Below are positions 43,398 through 52,617 of a stretch of 64,000 nucleotides of DNA, piece by piece. The notes beneath the pieces are model-generated. The model was given only the letters and a program-made list of their open reading frames with translations. It was not told the origin of the DNA and made no database searches. Source of the DNA: Azospirillum brasilense. GTDB taxonomy: Bacteria; Pseudomonadota; Alphaproteobacteria; Azospirillales; Azospirillaceae. Positions within the stretch are counted from its first letter, which is position 1. Each line of letters opens with the position of its first letter. Location of the stretch: contig NZ_CP059449.1 of the NCBI RefSeq assembly GCF_022023855.1, positions 1,660,501 through 1,724,500 of the forward strand, given 5' to 3'. The translations under genes were made by a program, and so were the position numbers.

Positions 43398-44741
43398 ATG
43401 TTCGAGAAGGTCCTGATCGCGAACCGCGGTGAGATTGCTCTGCGCATCCACCGCGCCTGCCGTGAGATGGGAATCCAGACCGTGGCGGTGCATTCCACCG
43501 CCGACGCCGACGCCATGCACGTCCGCCTCGCGGACGAGAGCGTGTGCATCGGCCCCGCGTCGGCCCGTGAAAGCTACCTGAACATTCCGGCGATCCTGTC
43601 GGCGGCGTCGATCACCGGGGCGGACGCGATCCATCCCGGCATCGGCTTCCTGTCGGAGAACGCCCAGTTCGCGGAGATGGTGGAGGAGCACGGCTTCACC
43701 TTCATCGGCCCGACCGCGGAGCACATCCGCATCATGGGCGACAAGGTCACCGCGAAGAAGACGGTCATGGAGCAGGGGCTGCCCGTGGTCCCCGGCTCCG
43801 ACGGCCCGGTGCCGACGCTGGAGGAGGCGGAGAAGATCGGCCGCGAGACCGGCTATCCGATCCTCATCAAAGCGGCGGCGGGCGGCGGCGGCAAGGGCAT
43901 GAAGGTCGCCCGCAACCCCGACCAGCTCAAGGAAGCCTACCAGCTCGCCCGTGGCGAGGCGCGCGCCGCCTTCGGCAACGACGAAGTCTACATCGAGAAG
44001 TATCTCGGCCGGCCCCGGCACATCGAGATCCAGCTTCTCGGCGACGAGCACGGCAACTGCGTGCATTTCGGCGAGCGCGACTGCTCCGTGCAGCGCCGCC
44101 ACCAGAAGGTCATCGAGGAGGCCCCGTCGCCGGCCCTGAACGCCGAGCAGCGCGCCTTCATCGGCGATCTGGCGGCCAGGACGGCGGCGGCCATCGGCTA
44201 CCGCGGCGTCGGCACGATGGAGTTCCTGTTCGAGGACGGGCAGTTCTACTTCATCGAGATGAACACCCGCCTGCAGGTCGAGCACACGATCACCGAGATG
44301 ATCACCGGCATCGATCTGGTGCGCGAGCAGATCCGCGTGGCGACCGGCGCCCCGCTCGGCTACGGCCAGGCGGACATCCGGTTCCAGGGCCATTCGATCG
44401 AGTGCCGCGTGAACGCGGAGCATCCGGAGACCTTCATCCCGTCGCCGGGGAAGATCGACGGCTACCACGCGCCGGGCGGCCTGGGCGTGCGCGTCGACTC
44501 GGCGCTCTACGACGGCTACCGCATCCCGCCGCACTACGACAGCCTGATCGCCAAGCTGGTCGTCCACGGCACCACCCGCAACGAGTGCCTGATGCGGCTG
44601 CGCCGGACGATCGAGGAGTATGTGATCGGCGGTGTCGACACCACGCTGCCCCTGCACCAGCGCATCATCGCGCAGCAGGCCTTCATCGACGGCAACTACG
44701 ACATCCACTGGCTCGAACAGCTGATGGGCATGAAGAAGTAA
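43398..44741 (+). CDS. accC: Biotin carboxylase subunit of acetyl-CoA carboxylase
   Basis: 447 residues from the ATG at 43398, matching the family start MFEKVLIANRGEIALRI. The ATP-grasp glycine loop AAAGGGGKGMKVA, the EMNTRLQVEH motif and the C-terminal biotin carboxylase domain are all present. It carboxylates biotin on AccB with ATP and bicarbonate. A strong terminator follows. Confidence 0.97.
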   Translation: MFEKVLIANRGEIALRIHRACREMGIQTVAVHSTADADAMHVRLADESVCIGPASARESYLNIPAILSAASITGADAIHPGIGFLSENAQFAEMVEEHGFTFIGPTAEHIRIMGDKVTAKKTVMEQGLPVVPGSDGPVPTLEEAEKIGRETGYPILIKAAAGGGGKGMKVARNPDQLKEAYQLARGEARAAFGNDEVYIEKYLGRPRHIEIQLLGDEHGNCVHFGERDCSVQRRHQKVIEEAPSPALNAEQRAFIGDLAARTAAAIGYRGVGTMEFLFEDGQFYFIEMNTRLQVEHTITEMITGIDLVREQIRVATGAPLGYGQADIRFQGHSIECRVNAEHPETFIPSPGKIDGYHAPGGLGVRVDSALYDGYRIPPHYDSLIAKLVVHGTTRNECLMRLRRTIEEYVIGGVDTTLPLHQRIIAQQAFIDGNYDIHWLEQLMGMKK

Positions 44742-44770
44742 GGTTCGCCGGGCGGTTCGCCAAACGGTTC

Positions 44771-44818
44771 AATGAAAAGAGCCCTTCTTCCCGATGGGGA
44801 GGAAGGGCTCTTTTCATT
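44771..44818 (+). terminator. accBC terminator
   Basis: A long stem, AAAAGAGCCCTTC with GAAGGGCTCTTTT, extended by AATG/CATT. Both flanks are A/T so it may act in both directions. Confidence 0.9.
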
Positions 44819-44830
44819 CTTGCGGGTGCG

Positions 44831-45016
44831 GGGTTCTCGGATGACAACAGGGTCTTCACGAATTTCACGGACGTTGGCACGGATTTCACAGATTTTTATA
44901 TTCGTGCCCCGTGCGGGCCTGTTCGATCAGCGTGCGCTGAGCAAGCCCAAAGAAATCCGTGGAATCCGTGCCTAAATCCGCGCAATCCGTGAAGACCCTG
45001 TTGCCCGCGAGAATCC
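44831..45016. repeat. Long imperfect inverted repeat (about 186 bp)
   Basis: Left arm from GGGTTCTCGG through CAACAGGGTCTTCACG and CACGGATTTCACAGATTT (to about 44897). The right arm (44951 to about 45016) is its close reverse complement, ending CGTGAAGACCCTGTTG then CGCGAGAATC. The loop is about 50 bases. The repeated ATCCGTG/CACGGAT words within the arms give short internal direct repeats. No ORF; lower GC than the neighbourhood. A folded RNA or mobile palindromic element is inferred. Confidence 0.8.
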
Positions 45017-45025
45017 GACACGCCG

Positions 45026-45679
45026 TCACGGCGTCGCGGTCAGCAGGGCGTCGCGGCGGCAGCGGTCAACCACCTTGGCGCTGCAGGGCATGAAGGACAG
45101 GTCCTTGTTCAGGCACAGCCGCACCTCGGCCACATCGCGCTTGGAGCAGATCAGCGCCACCGACTCCGGCTCCAGCCCCGGGTTGGCCTGAACGAACAGG
45201 CGCTCCACCTGGGTCGCCGGGATCGACAGGTCGAACTTCGGGGCCTGAAGCGCCTCGGGGATCTTCACCTTGGCGAAGGCCTTGCGGACCTGCGCGAAAT
45301 AGTCGGTGACGGGCAGGCCGCTGCAGGTGCCGTGCTTCGTCCATTGGTGCACGATCAGCCCGACGCTGGGCATCACCGGCATGGTGGCGTCAACCACGGT
45401 GCGGGGAACCGTGCGATCGCGGGTGCAGGTGGCCGGGTAGCCGCCGTTGCTGTATTGCGGCCACAGGCCGTGGACGATGAAGCCGAATTTGCGCTCCACC
45501 CCGCACTGGTCGGGATCGGCGTCACCCTGATTCTTGGCGCAGTGGGTGGGCGACCAGGACAGGCTGAGCACATAGTAATCGAAGGTGCCGGGCTCCGCCT
45601 TGCGCTGCGCCCATGACGCGCCGGTCATCGAGAGAAACGCAACCATCGATACGGTGATGGCTGACAAAACCGTCTTCAT
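45026..45679 (-). CDS. Secreted ribonuclease T2 family protein
   Basis: 217 residues. Signal peptide (AITVSMVAFLSMTGASWA). Both conserved active-site segments are present: FIVHGLWPQYSNGG (CAS1) and HQWTKHGTCSGL (CAS2), plus paired cysteines. It cuts RNA in the periplasm or outside the cell, probably for phosphate and nucleoside scavenging. The stop lies next to the inverted repeat. Confidence 0.93.
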   Translation of the reverse strand: MKTVLSAITVSMVAFLSMTGASWAQRKAEPGTFDYYVLSLSWSPTHCAKNQGDADPDQCGVERKFGFIVHGLWPQYSNGGYPATCTRDRTVPRTVVDATMPVMPSVGLIVHQWTKHGTCSGLPVTDYFAQVRKAFAKVKIPEALQAPKFDLSIPATQVERLFVQANPGLEPESVALICSKRDVAEVRLCLNKDLSFMPCSAKVVDRCRRDALLTATP

Positions 45680-45804
45680 GTTGGAACTCCTGCGATGAAC
45701 ACCTCTTTCCGTTGCATACCATGGTGGGAGCCACCTGTCGCGCGGAAGTGGTGCGCTGAGATAACGTTGCGGGGGCGAGGGGGCAAACGGCTATAGTGTC
45801 CGCG

Positions 45805-46446
45805 ATGATCGAACTGTCCGCATCGCTGCTTCTGCGCGCCTACGCCGCCGGCATTTTCCCGATGGCGGAGAACGCCGACTCCGAGGAGCTGTACTGGTTC
45901 GATCCGGAGCGGCGGGGCGTCCTGCCGCTGGAGGGCTTCCACGTCCCGCGCAAGCTGCGCAAGACCGTGCGGCGCGGCCCGTTCGTGCTGCGCTTCGACA
46001 CGGCCTTCCGCGCGGTGATCGAAGCCTGCGCGGAGCCGACGCCGGACCGTCCGAAGACCTGGATCAACGGCGACATCCTGCGGCTCTACACCGAACTGCA
46101 CGAGCGCGGCTGCGCCCACAGCGTGGAATGCTGGAGCGGCGGCCAACTCGTCGGCGGTCTCTACGGCGTCGCTTTGGGCGGCGCCTTCTTCGGAGAAAGC
46201 ATGTTCAGCCGCGTCACCGACGCCAGCAAGGTGGCGTTGGTGCATCTGGTCGCCCGGCTGCGGGCGGCGGGTTACACGCTGCTGGACGCGCAATTCGTGA
46301 CCGAGCATCTGAGCCAGTTCGGCGCCATGGAGATCCCGCGCGCCGAGTACCGCCGCCGGCTGGCGGCCGCCCTGGCGGTGCCGACGGACTTCGGTGGCGT
46401 CGACCAGGAGGCGGCCATTACGGCGTTGTTCGGCCCGGAGGGCTGA
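45805..46446 (+). CDS. aat: Leucyl/phenylalanyl-tRNA--protein transferase
   Basis: 213 residues. The family core is complete: [26 protein letters not shown], and [30 protein letters not shown] (in two stretches). It adds Leu or Phe to N-terminal Lys/Arg of proteins for ClpS-ClpAP degradation. ATG at 45805; a TATAGT at 45792-45797 would place transcription start at the ATG itself. Confidence 0.95.
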   Translation: MIELSASLLLRAYAAGIFPMAENADSEELYWFDPERRGVLPLEGFHVPRKLRKTVRRGPFVLRFDTAFRAVIEACAEPTPDRPKTWINGDILRLYTELHERGCAHSVECWSGGQLVGGLYGVALGGAFFGESMFSRVTDASKVALVHLVARLRAAGYTLLDAQFVTEHLSQFGAMEIPRAEYRRRLAAALAVPTDFGGVDQEAAITALFGPEG

Positions 46447-46467
46447 GGGCGGGGCGCTGGGCCGGAC

Positions 46468-46926
46468 TCAGTCGCCCTCGCAGGACAGGACCCAGACGTC
46501 GTAGATCGGGTGCTCCATCGCCGACAGGGCGGGGCTGGAGGCGAACATCCAGCCGCTGAACACCGGCTCCGCCTGCTCGCCGGGCTTGTTTTCGATCACT
46601 TCGAGGAAGGCCGCAGTCTCCGGCGGCTCGATCGGCGGGTTCTCCTTGCACGCGCGCAGGGTGATGCGCAGGCTGCCGAGCGCCTTGGTCTCGCCGACCG
46701 AGATGGTGAAGGTGGAGGTGCGGGCGGTGATCTTGTCGAGCCCCTGCAGCTTGGCGGCGGGGCGGCTGACCATCTCTTCCGGCACCGGAGCGGCGCTGGC
46801 CGGGCCGGTCAGGCCCAGGACCGGAAGGCAGAGCAGCGCGGCCGCCAGGGCCGCGCCGCGAACGCGTTTGCCACCGATCGGGCCGGTGAGGCTTCTCGGA
46901 GTCGTCGTCACTGGGATCGTCGTCAC
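46468..46926 (-). CDS. DUF2155 domain-containing exported protein
   Basis: 152 residues from a GTG at 46926; a second GTG five codons later has the same short upstream repeat (CCAGTGACGACGA), so the start is ambiguous. Signal sequence (ALAAALLCLPVLGLTGPASA), then the DUF2155 core (GLDKITARTSTFTISVGET; FSGWMFASSPALSAMEHPIYD). Typical neighbour of aat, mlaD and the NDUFA12 gene in alphaproteobacteria. Function unknown. Confidence 0.88.
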   Translation of the reverse strand: MTTIPVTTTPRSLTGPIGGKRVRGAALAAALLCLPVLGLTGPASAAPVPEEMVSRPAAKLQGLDKITARTSTFTISVGETKALGSLRITLRACKENPPIEPPETAAFLEVIENKPGEQAEPVFSGWMFASSPALSAMEHPIYDVWVLSCEGD

Positions 46927-47031
46927 TGGGGATCGCTTCCGTGATGTCGAACGGCGTGGGCCGAAACCCGACAGCCTTCTAGCCCGGAAGCGTCTCCCCG
47001 TCTACTCCGTGCCAGCTTTGTTGGGCCAGCT

Positions 47032-47301
47032 TTACTGGGTGATGCTGCCGCTGGGACGGGTGCCGCCATAGGGGGCGTTGGTGGTGGACGGACCGGCGGT
47101 GCCCTCCTTTTCCTCGACCTTCTGGGTGGCGGTGCCGCCCGCGGCGCCCGCGGCGCCACCGACCACCGCGCCGACCGGCCCGCCGATCACGGCACCCGCC
47201 GCAGCCCCGCCCAGAGCGCCGCTGGCGGCCTTCTCCTCGGTGTTCACGCCGCAGGCGGCGGCGAGCAGGGCGAGGCCGAGAACCAGAAAACGGGCTTTCA
47301 T
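47032..47301 (-). CDS. Small glycine-zipper lipoprotein, 89 aa
   Basis: Lipobox LLAAACG near residue 17 marks a lipoprotein. A Gly/Ala zipper (GGAAAGAVIGGPVGAVVGGAA) follows, like Slt/OmpA-associated small lipoproteins, then a polar tail. Outer- or inner-membrane anchored. A terminator lies between mlaD and this gene, so it has its own transcript. Confidence 0.8.
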   Translation of the reverse strand: MKARFLVLGLALLAAACGVNTEEKAASGALGGAAAGAVIGGPVGAVVGGAAGAAGGTATQKVEEKEGTAGPSTTNAPYGGTRPSGSITQ

Positions 47302-47405
47302 CGCTGATCTCCTTTGATGAGTGTGCCGTGTTGGGTCTGGGCAAGGAAACGGCAGCGTGGCCGCGGCTGTTCCGAAGGGGTTGGGAAAAAGTGGATGCGC
47401 CAAAC

Positions 47406-47432
47406 GAAAAAAGGGGCCGCGAGGCCCCTTCG
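47406..47432 (-). terminator. mlaD operon terminator
   Basis: AAGGGGCC and GGCCCCTT arms around a CGCG-type loop, then six T on the minus strand, 24 bases after the mlaD stop. Confidence 0.85.
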
Positions 47433-47455
47433 TTCGTCGTGTCATTGCGCGGCGT

Positions 47456-47941
47456 TTACAGCTTGGGCGGCTCGCCGCCCTCCTGGCCGGGCTTGCTCAT
47501 GTTCTGCAGCGAGAAGATGACCTGGCCCAGGAGCTGCTCGATGCCGGGGGTGCTCTGCGTGTACTCGACGCGGCCCTCCGGCTTGAGCATGTCCTCTTCG
47601 CCACCCGGCTCCAGCGACAGGAACTTGCCGCCCAGCAGGCTCTCCGAGGCGATGACCGCCGCGGTGTCCTTGGGCAGCTTGATGTCCGGGTGGATCGACA
47701 TGTGCACGACCGCCTGATAGCTCTTCGGGTCGAGCGTCAGTTCGGTGACCGACCCAACCTTCACGCCGCTGATCCGCACGTCCGCACCGCTCTGCAGGCC
47801 GGAGATGCTGGTGAAATTGGCGGTGAGGGCATAGCCGTTCACCTTGCGCAAATCGGCGCTGGTGTAGGCGAAAGCCAGAAAAAAGCCGGCCACGGCGAGG
47901 ACGACCCCGCCGAGCACGGTTTCAATCACATTGCGGCGCAT
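47456..47941 (-). CDS. mlaD: Outer membrane lipid asymmetry protein MlaD
   Basis: 161 residues. One N-terminal membrane helix (VIETVLGGVVLAVAGFFLAF) and a MCE domain (VNGYALTANFTSISGLQSG, VRISGVKVGSV). MlaD is the periplasmic substrate-binding ring of the phospholipid transporter MlaFEDB. The other Mla genes are not nearby. It follows the NDUFA12 gene by 30 bases. Confidence 0.93.
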   Translation of the reverse strand: MRRNVIETVLGGVVLAVAGFFLAFAYTSADLRKVNGYALTANFTSISGLQSGADVRISGVKVGSVTELTLDPKSYQAVVHMSIHPDIKLPKDTAAVIASESLLGGKFLSLEPGGEEDMLKPEGRVEYTQSTPGIEQLLGQVIFSLQNMSKPGQEGGEPPKL

Positions 47942-47971
47942 GAGGGATTCCTAAGGGACCGCGCGGGCGTC

Positions 47972-48364
47972 TCAGCCCGGAGTCCAGGGTTCGTAATCGC
48001 CGGTGGCGCGCACGCGCTGCCCGCCCGCATACTGGTGCCCGGGCGGCCGGTAGGCCTGGAGCGAGCCGGACAGGTTCGGGAGATGTTCCTTCTGCCACGG
48101 CTTGTGGAAGGCGCTGTTGCCTTCCGGCAGTGGCTCCTTGGTGGTGTGGTGCAGCCAGGAATGCCATTCCGGCGGCACCTTGGAGGCATCCGGCTCGCCG
48201 GCATAGATCACCCAGCGGCGTTCCTTCACGCCGGCGATGGCGCTGGGGCAACGGTAATAGGTGTTGCCGAAGCGGTCGGTGCCGACCTTGTTGCCCCGGC
48301 GCCAGGTGACAAACCGGATGTGGATGTTCGCCATCCAGGTGATCAGGGAGATCTTCTCGCTCAT
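47972..48364 (-). CDS. NADH:ubiquinone oxidoreductase NDUFA12-type subunit
   Basis: 130 residues from the ATG at 48364. Family marks: WRRGNKVGTDRFGNTYY, RRWVIYAGEPDASKVPPEWH and WLHHTTKEPL. This is the 17.2 kDa accessory subunit of complex I shared by alphaproteobacteria and mitochondria. Standard neighbour of mlaD. Confidence 0.95.
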   Translation of the reverse strand: MSEKISLITWMANIHIRFVTWRRGNKVGTDRFGNTYYRCPSAIAGVKERRWVIYAGEPDASKVPPEWHSWLHHTTKEPLPEGNSAFHKPWQKEHLPNLSGSLQAYRPPGHQYAGGQRVRATGDYEPWTPG

Positions 48365-48493
48365 CGTCGCTCGCGGTCGGTAAGCCATTCGGCCGGACGG
48401 GCTGGCCGGTTAAACGCGGGCGGCACTATGACACCCCCGGCCACGCTCGTCCACAGACTCTGCAACGTCTTTTCCCACCTGACGGATTTGCCG

Positions 48494-49165
48494 TCAGGCA
48501 ATGCGCCGGTCGGTCAGCAGCAGGCGCAGCGCGAAACCCAGGAACAGCACCCCCGCGACGCCGTCCAGAACCGCCCGCACCCGCGCGCTCGACAGTGCGC
48601 GGCGCGCGGCACCGGCACTGAGCGCCGCGACCCCCAGCAGGTAGAGGCCGCCGATGACGCCGAGGATCGCGCCGAGCAGGAAGATCTGCAGCGCGACGTG
48701 GCCGAGCGCCGGTGCGACGAATTGCGGCACGAAGGCGAGATAGAACAGGATGACCTTCGGATTCAGCAGGTTGGTCAGCAGCGCCTGGAGGAAGACGCGG
48801 TGCGCCGGGGCCGACTCGGGCTTGGCGGTGATCGCCTCTTCGCCGCCGCGGCGGCCGAAGCCGGTCCGCAGGGCGCTCCACAGCGCCCGCCCGCCGATCC
48901 AGCCCAGATAGGCACCGCCGGCGTAGCGCAGCACGTCGAACAGGGCTGGCGAGGCGGCGACCAGCGCCGAGATGCCGGCGGCGGCGAGCAGCGCGTGGAT
49001 CAGGTTGCCCAGCGTAATGCCGGCGGTGGCGACCACACCGGCGTTGCGCCCTTCCATCACGCTGCGCGACAGGACGAGCAGGGAGTCCGGTCCCGGCGCC
49101 AGCGTCAGGACCAGTGCCGCGACGAGGTAGAGTTGAAGCAGATGCGGGTCGAGCGGCAGGGCCAT
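48494..49165 (-). CDS. LysE/RhtB family amino-acid exporter
   Basis: 223 residues with five to six membrane helices. The family motif LAPGPDSLLVLSRSVMEGRNAG lies near residue 25, followed by GITLGNLIHALLAAAG and LTNLLNPKVILFYLAFVPQF. It probably exports a small amino acid or homoserine lactone-like molecule. Only 11 bases after lpxL, so it probably shares the lipid A operon transcript. Confidence 0.92.
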   Translation of the reverse strand: MALPLDPHLLQLYLVAALVLTLAPGPDSLLVLSRSVMEGRNAGVVATAGITLGNLIHALLAAAGISALVAASPALFDVLRYAGGAYLGWIGGRALWSALRTGFGRRGGEEAITAKPESAPAHRVFLQALLTNLLNPKVILFYLAFVPQFVAPALGHVALQIFLLGAILGVIGGLYLLGVAALSAGAARRALSSARVRAVLDGVAGVLFLGFALRLLLTDRRIA

Positions 49166-49176
49166 GGAAGTCTCCG

Positions 49177-50085
49177 TCAGTCGGGCCAGCGCCGGTGCAG
49201 CCAGAGCCATTCGGCGGGGCGCTCGCGAATCCATTGCTCCAACAGGGCGTTCAGGCGCTCCATCAAAATCCGCACATCAGCGTTGCGGTCGCCGCTGTTC
49301 GGCGGCTCCACCGGCGGCAGGACGGTGATGCGGAAGCGCGCGCCTTCCAGACGCTCAGTGCGCGCCGGGACCAGCGGGATGCCAAGCCGCAGGGCGAGCT
49401 GTGCTGCTGCCGGGGCGGTCATGGCGTCGCGCCCGAAGAAGGGGACGGGCATGCCGTCGTTCATCTTCTGGTCGATCAACATGCCGACATGCCCGCCCTT
49501 GGTCAGGACCCGGATCAGCGCGCGCGCGCCCTCAGGCCCCTTGGGAATGTGCGTGCCGCCGGCGGCACCCCGCAGTTCGGTCAGCAGCCGGTCGACATAG
49601 GGGTTGTTGGGCGCGCGGTAGACCACGGCCAGTTCCAATCCCATCTTGCGGGAGCAGACGGGCTTCACCTCCCAGTTGGCGAAATGGCCCGAGACGAGGA
49701 TGCCGGCCCTGCCGTCCTCGCGCAGGGCGTCGATGTGTTCGGCCCCGATCACCTCGGTCCGGCCGCTGGGGCCATAGGCGCCGATGGCGTCCAGATGCGG
49801 GTACTCTGCGATGACGCGGCCCAGATTGTCCCACATGCCGAGGATGATCGTGTCGATCTCCGCGGGGGATTTCTCGGGGAAGGCGCGCTCCAGGTTGCGG
49901 CGGGCGGTGCGGGTGCCGCGAAGGCGCGGGCCGACGGTCCGTCCGATCCAGCCGCCGAGCGCCGAGGCGCGGTCGAGCGGAAGGGCGCGGAACAGGCCGC
50001 AGAAGCCATGGACGAGAACGGCCTCCAGCGGGTAGCCGACACGGCGGGTCAGCCAGGACACCAGGGGGCCGCGCGGCTTAGCCAT
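49177..50085 (-). CDS. Lysophospholipid/lipid A acyltransferase (LpxL/HtrB family)
   Basis: 302 residues. The H-x4-D/E catalytic motif is in VSGHFANWEV; supporting motifs are PNNPYVDRLL and a late LIDQKMNDGMPVPFFG. It adds a secondary acyl chain to lipid A at the inner membrane. The start overlaps lpxK by eight bases. Confidence 0.93.
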   Translation of the reverse strand: MAKPRGPLVSWLTRRVGYPLEAVLVHGFCGLFRALPLDRASALGGWIGRTVGPRLRGTRTARRNLERAFPEKSPAEIDTIILGMWDNLGRVIAEYPHLDAIGAYGPSGRTEVIGAEHIDALREDGRAGILVSGHFANWEVKPVCSRKMGLELAVVYRAPNNPYVDRLLTELRGAAGGTHIPKGPEGARALIRVLTKGGHVGMLIDQKMNDGMPVPFFGRDAMTAPAAAQLALRLGIPLVPARTERLEGARFRITVLPPVEPPNSGDRNADVRILMERLNALLEQWIRERPAEWLWLHRRWPD

Positions 50086-51088
50086 TGGGAACTCCAGTCG
50101 GAAGCCCGGTCAGAAGAGGGGCGAGCAAGCGGTCGAGGGCGGTGGGGTCCTGCCAGACGGCGCGCACCGGCACCGCCCGGACCAGGGCGCGCAGGGACTC
50201 CGGCAGGCGGACGGCGTCCTTCACGGTGGTGACCGGCAGGGCACCCAGCGCGTTGGCGCGGTCGATCAGGGCCATCACCTCCTCGGGGCGGTAGGGATGG
50301 TGGTCGGCGAAGGCGACGCGCTCCACCACGTGGGCGCCCAGAGCTTCCAGCGTCGCGAAGAACTTTGCCGGACGCCCGATGCCGGCGAAGGCCAGGACCG
50401 TCCGTCCGGCCAGGGCACGGGCCTCCTCGACCGGCTCCAGCCGGGCGTGCAGGACCGGCAGGGCGCCGGCCACCCGGCGCTCCACCCCGGCGCGGTCGTC
50501 GCCCAGCACCACGACGGCCCCGGCGCGGGCCAGCCCGCGGGCCACCGGCTCGCGCAGGGGGCCGGCGGGGATGAGATGCCCGTTGCCGAAACCCACCGCC
50601 CCGTCCACCACGATCAGCGACAAATCCTTGGCGAGGCCGGGATTCTGGAAACCGTCGTCCATCACCAGGACGGAGGCGCCCGCGGCGATGGCCGCCCGTG
50701 CCCCGGCGGCGCGGTCCCGCGCCACCCAGCAGGGGCCATGGGCGGCCAGCAGCAGCGCCTCGTCGCCCACCGCGGCCGAATCGTGGATGCCGAGATCGAC
50801 GGCCAGCGGGCCACGCTCGCGCCCGCCATGACCGCGGGTGAGGAAGACAGGGGCGATGCCGCGGGCGCGCAGGGCCTCGGCCACGGCGATGCAGGCCGGC
50901 GTCTTGCCGGCGCCGCCCGCCACCAGATTGCCGACGCAGAGGACCGGGGCTGCGGCCCGCTCCGGCTGACCCGCCGCCATGCGCAGCCGTCCGGCCAGCC
51001 CGTAGAGCGCGCCCAGCGGGGCGAGCGCCCAGCCGAGAGCCGCCCCGGCGGCTCCGCCGGACCCGTACCAGAAGCCGGGAGTCCTCAT
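50078..51088 (-). CDS. lpxK: Tetraacyldisaccharide 4'-kinase
   Basis: 336 residues. N-terminal membrane-proximal segment (WYGSGGAAGAALGWALAPLG), P-loop VGNLVAGGAGKTP, then DDGFQNPGLAKDLSLIVVDG and GIGRPAKFFATLEALG. It phosphorylates the 4' position of the lipid A disaccharide. Overlaps waaA by ATGA and lpxL by eight bases, one operon. Confidence 0.96.
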   Translation of the reverse strand: MRTPGFWYGSGGAAGAALGWALAPLGALYGLAGRLRMAAGQPERAAAPVLCVGNLVAGGAGKTPACIAVAEALRARGIAPVFLTRGHGGRERGPLAVDLGIHDSAAVGDEALLLAAHGPCWVARDRAAGARAAIAAGASVLVMDDGFQNPGLAKDLSLIVVDGAVGFGNGHLIPAGPLREPVARGLARAGAVVVLGDDRAGVERRVAGALPVLHARLEPVEEARALAGRTVLAFAGIGRPAKFFATLEALGAHVVERVAFADHHPYRPEEVMALIDRANALGALPVTTVKDAVRLPESLRALVRAVPVRAVWQDPTALDRLLAPLLTGLPTGVPNG

Positions 51089-52368
51089 GCCGCGGGCCGG
51101 ACGCGTCCGGCGCCGAGGACGGGAGCGAGCGCCGCGAGCGCGCGGTCGACGATCCGCCGGTTGCCCTCGGTCACCGCGGTCGCGCCGGCGACGACGCGGT
51201 CGCGGGCGGCCTCGTCGCTCAGCAGGCGCCCGACCGCGTCGGGCAGCGCCTCCGTCCCCGGCACCGGCAGGGCGCCGCCGGCGGCTTCGAGCTGGCGGGT
51301 GATCTCCGTGAAGTTCCACATGTGCGGGCCGTAGAGGACGGCGCTGCCGAGCAGGGCGGGTTCCACCGGGTTCTGGCCGCCGTGGGGCACGAAGGAACCG
51401 CCCATGCAGACCACCGGGGCCAGCCGGTAGAACAGCCCCATCTCCCCCATCGTGTCGGCGATGTGCACGGCGTCCGCGGCGGCGGGCAGGGCGCCTTCGC
51501 CGCGGCGCGAGACGGTCAGGCCGCGCCCGCGCAGCAGAGCCGCGATGTCGGCGCCGCGGTGGGCGTGGCGCGGAATCACAAGGGTCAGCAGGCCGGGCAG
51601 GCGCGGGGCCAGCGCCTCATGCACCGCGGCGGCCAACTCGTCCTCGCCGGGGTGGGTGCTGGCGAGCAGCCAGACGGGGCGCCCGGCGCAGGCCGCGCGC
51701 AACGCCGCCAGAGCCGCGGGATCGGCGGGGGGCGGCTCGGCGGAGAATTTCAGGTTGCCGACGCTGACGACGCCCCGCGCGCCCAGCCGGCGCAGGCGGT
51801 CGGCGTCCCCCTCCGACTGGGCCAGCGTGATCTGGAAGGTCGAAAGCAACGGCGTGATCAGGCCCGACGCGCAGCGCCAGCGGTTGAAGGAGCGCTCCGA
51901 CATGCGCGCGTTGACCAGCGCCGCCGGAATGCCGCGCGCCCGAACGGCGCCGAGCAGGTTGGGCCAGATTTCCGATTCCGTCCACAGCACCAGATCGGGG
52001 CGCCAATGGTCGAGGAAGCGGTCCACCGCCGTCGGCAGGTCCACCGGCACATACTGGTGAAAGGCGCGCTCCGGCAGGCGGCGGGCCATCAGCTCCGCCG
52101 AGGTGACCGTGCCGGTGGTCATCAGGACCGTCAGGTCCGGCGTTTCGTCGAGCAGGCGGTCGATGAGGACAAGGACCGAGTTGGCTTCGCCCACGCTGGC
52201 CGCGTGAATCCAGGCGAGCCGCCCAGGAGGGCGTGGACGCGCGGCCGTGCCGAACCGCTCCCCCCGGCGGGCGGAGTCCTCCTTGCCGGCGGCCAGACGT
52301 CGGTCGAGATACAGACGAACCGCCGGCCCGGCGAGGGTCGTCAGGCCGCGGTAGAGTGACTGAAGCAT
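51085..52368 (-). CDS. waaA: 3-deoxy-D-manno-octulosonic acid (Kdo) transferase
   Basis: 427 residues. It has the N-terminal anchor region (MLQSLYRGLTTLAGPAVRLYL), the IHAASVGEANSVLVLIDRLL motif and the C-terminal donor site (VCMGGSFVPHGGQNPVEPALL). Transfers Kdo to lipid IVA. First gene of the waaA-lpxK-lpxL-LysE operon. Confidence 0.96.
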   Translation of the reverse strand: MLQSLYRGLTTLAGPAVRLYLDRRLAAGKEDSARRGERFGTAARPRPPGRLAWIHAASVGEANSVLVLIDRLLDETPDLTVLMTTGTVTSAELMARRLPERAFHQYVPVDLPTAVDRFLDHWRPDLVLWTESEIWPNLLGAVRARGIPAALVNARMSERSFNRWRCASGLITPLLSTFQITLAQSEGDADRLRRLGARGVVSVGNLKFSAEPPPADPAALAALRAACAGRPVWLLASTHPGEDELAAAVHEALAPRLPGLLTLVIPRHAHRGADIAALLRGRGLTVSRRGEGALPAAADAVHIADTMGEMGLFYRLAPVVCMGGSFVPHGGQNPVEPALLGSAVLYGPHMWNFTEITRQLEAAGGALPVPGTEALPDAVGRLLSDEAARDRVVAGATAVTEGNRRIVDRALAALAPVLGAGRVRPAA

Positions 52369-52617
52369 GCGGGTCGAAACGCCATCCGACAAAACCAGCG
52401 CGGCCAGATTTCCCGGCCACGGTCCCCACCACTTTAGCACGGGGGGCTGTGGCAGAGGTAAGGCTTTGCGCTGGCGCCCACCGGAAGGCCGATGGCCGGA
52501 TGGGGGTTGTCTGCATACCAGGGTATGACGATTTTGCGACCCATTATGATAATTTTGAAGCAATCCGATGCTATCCTGACGGCGTAGAAACGTTGGCAAC
52601 TTCAAGGAAGGCGGGCA

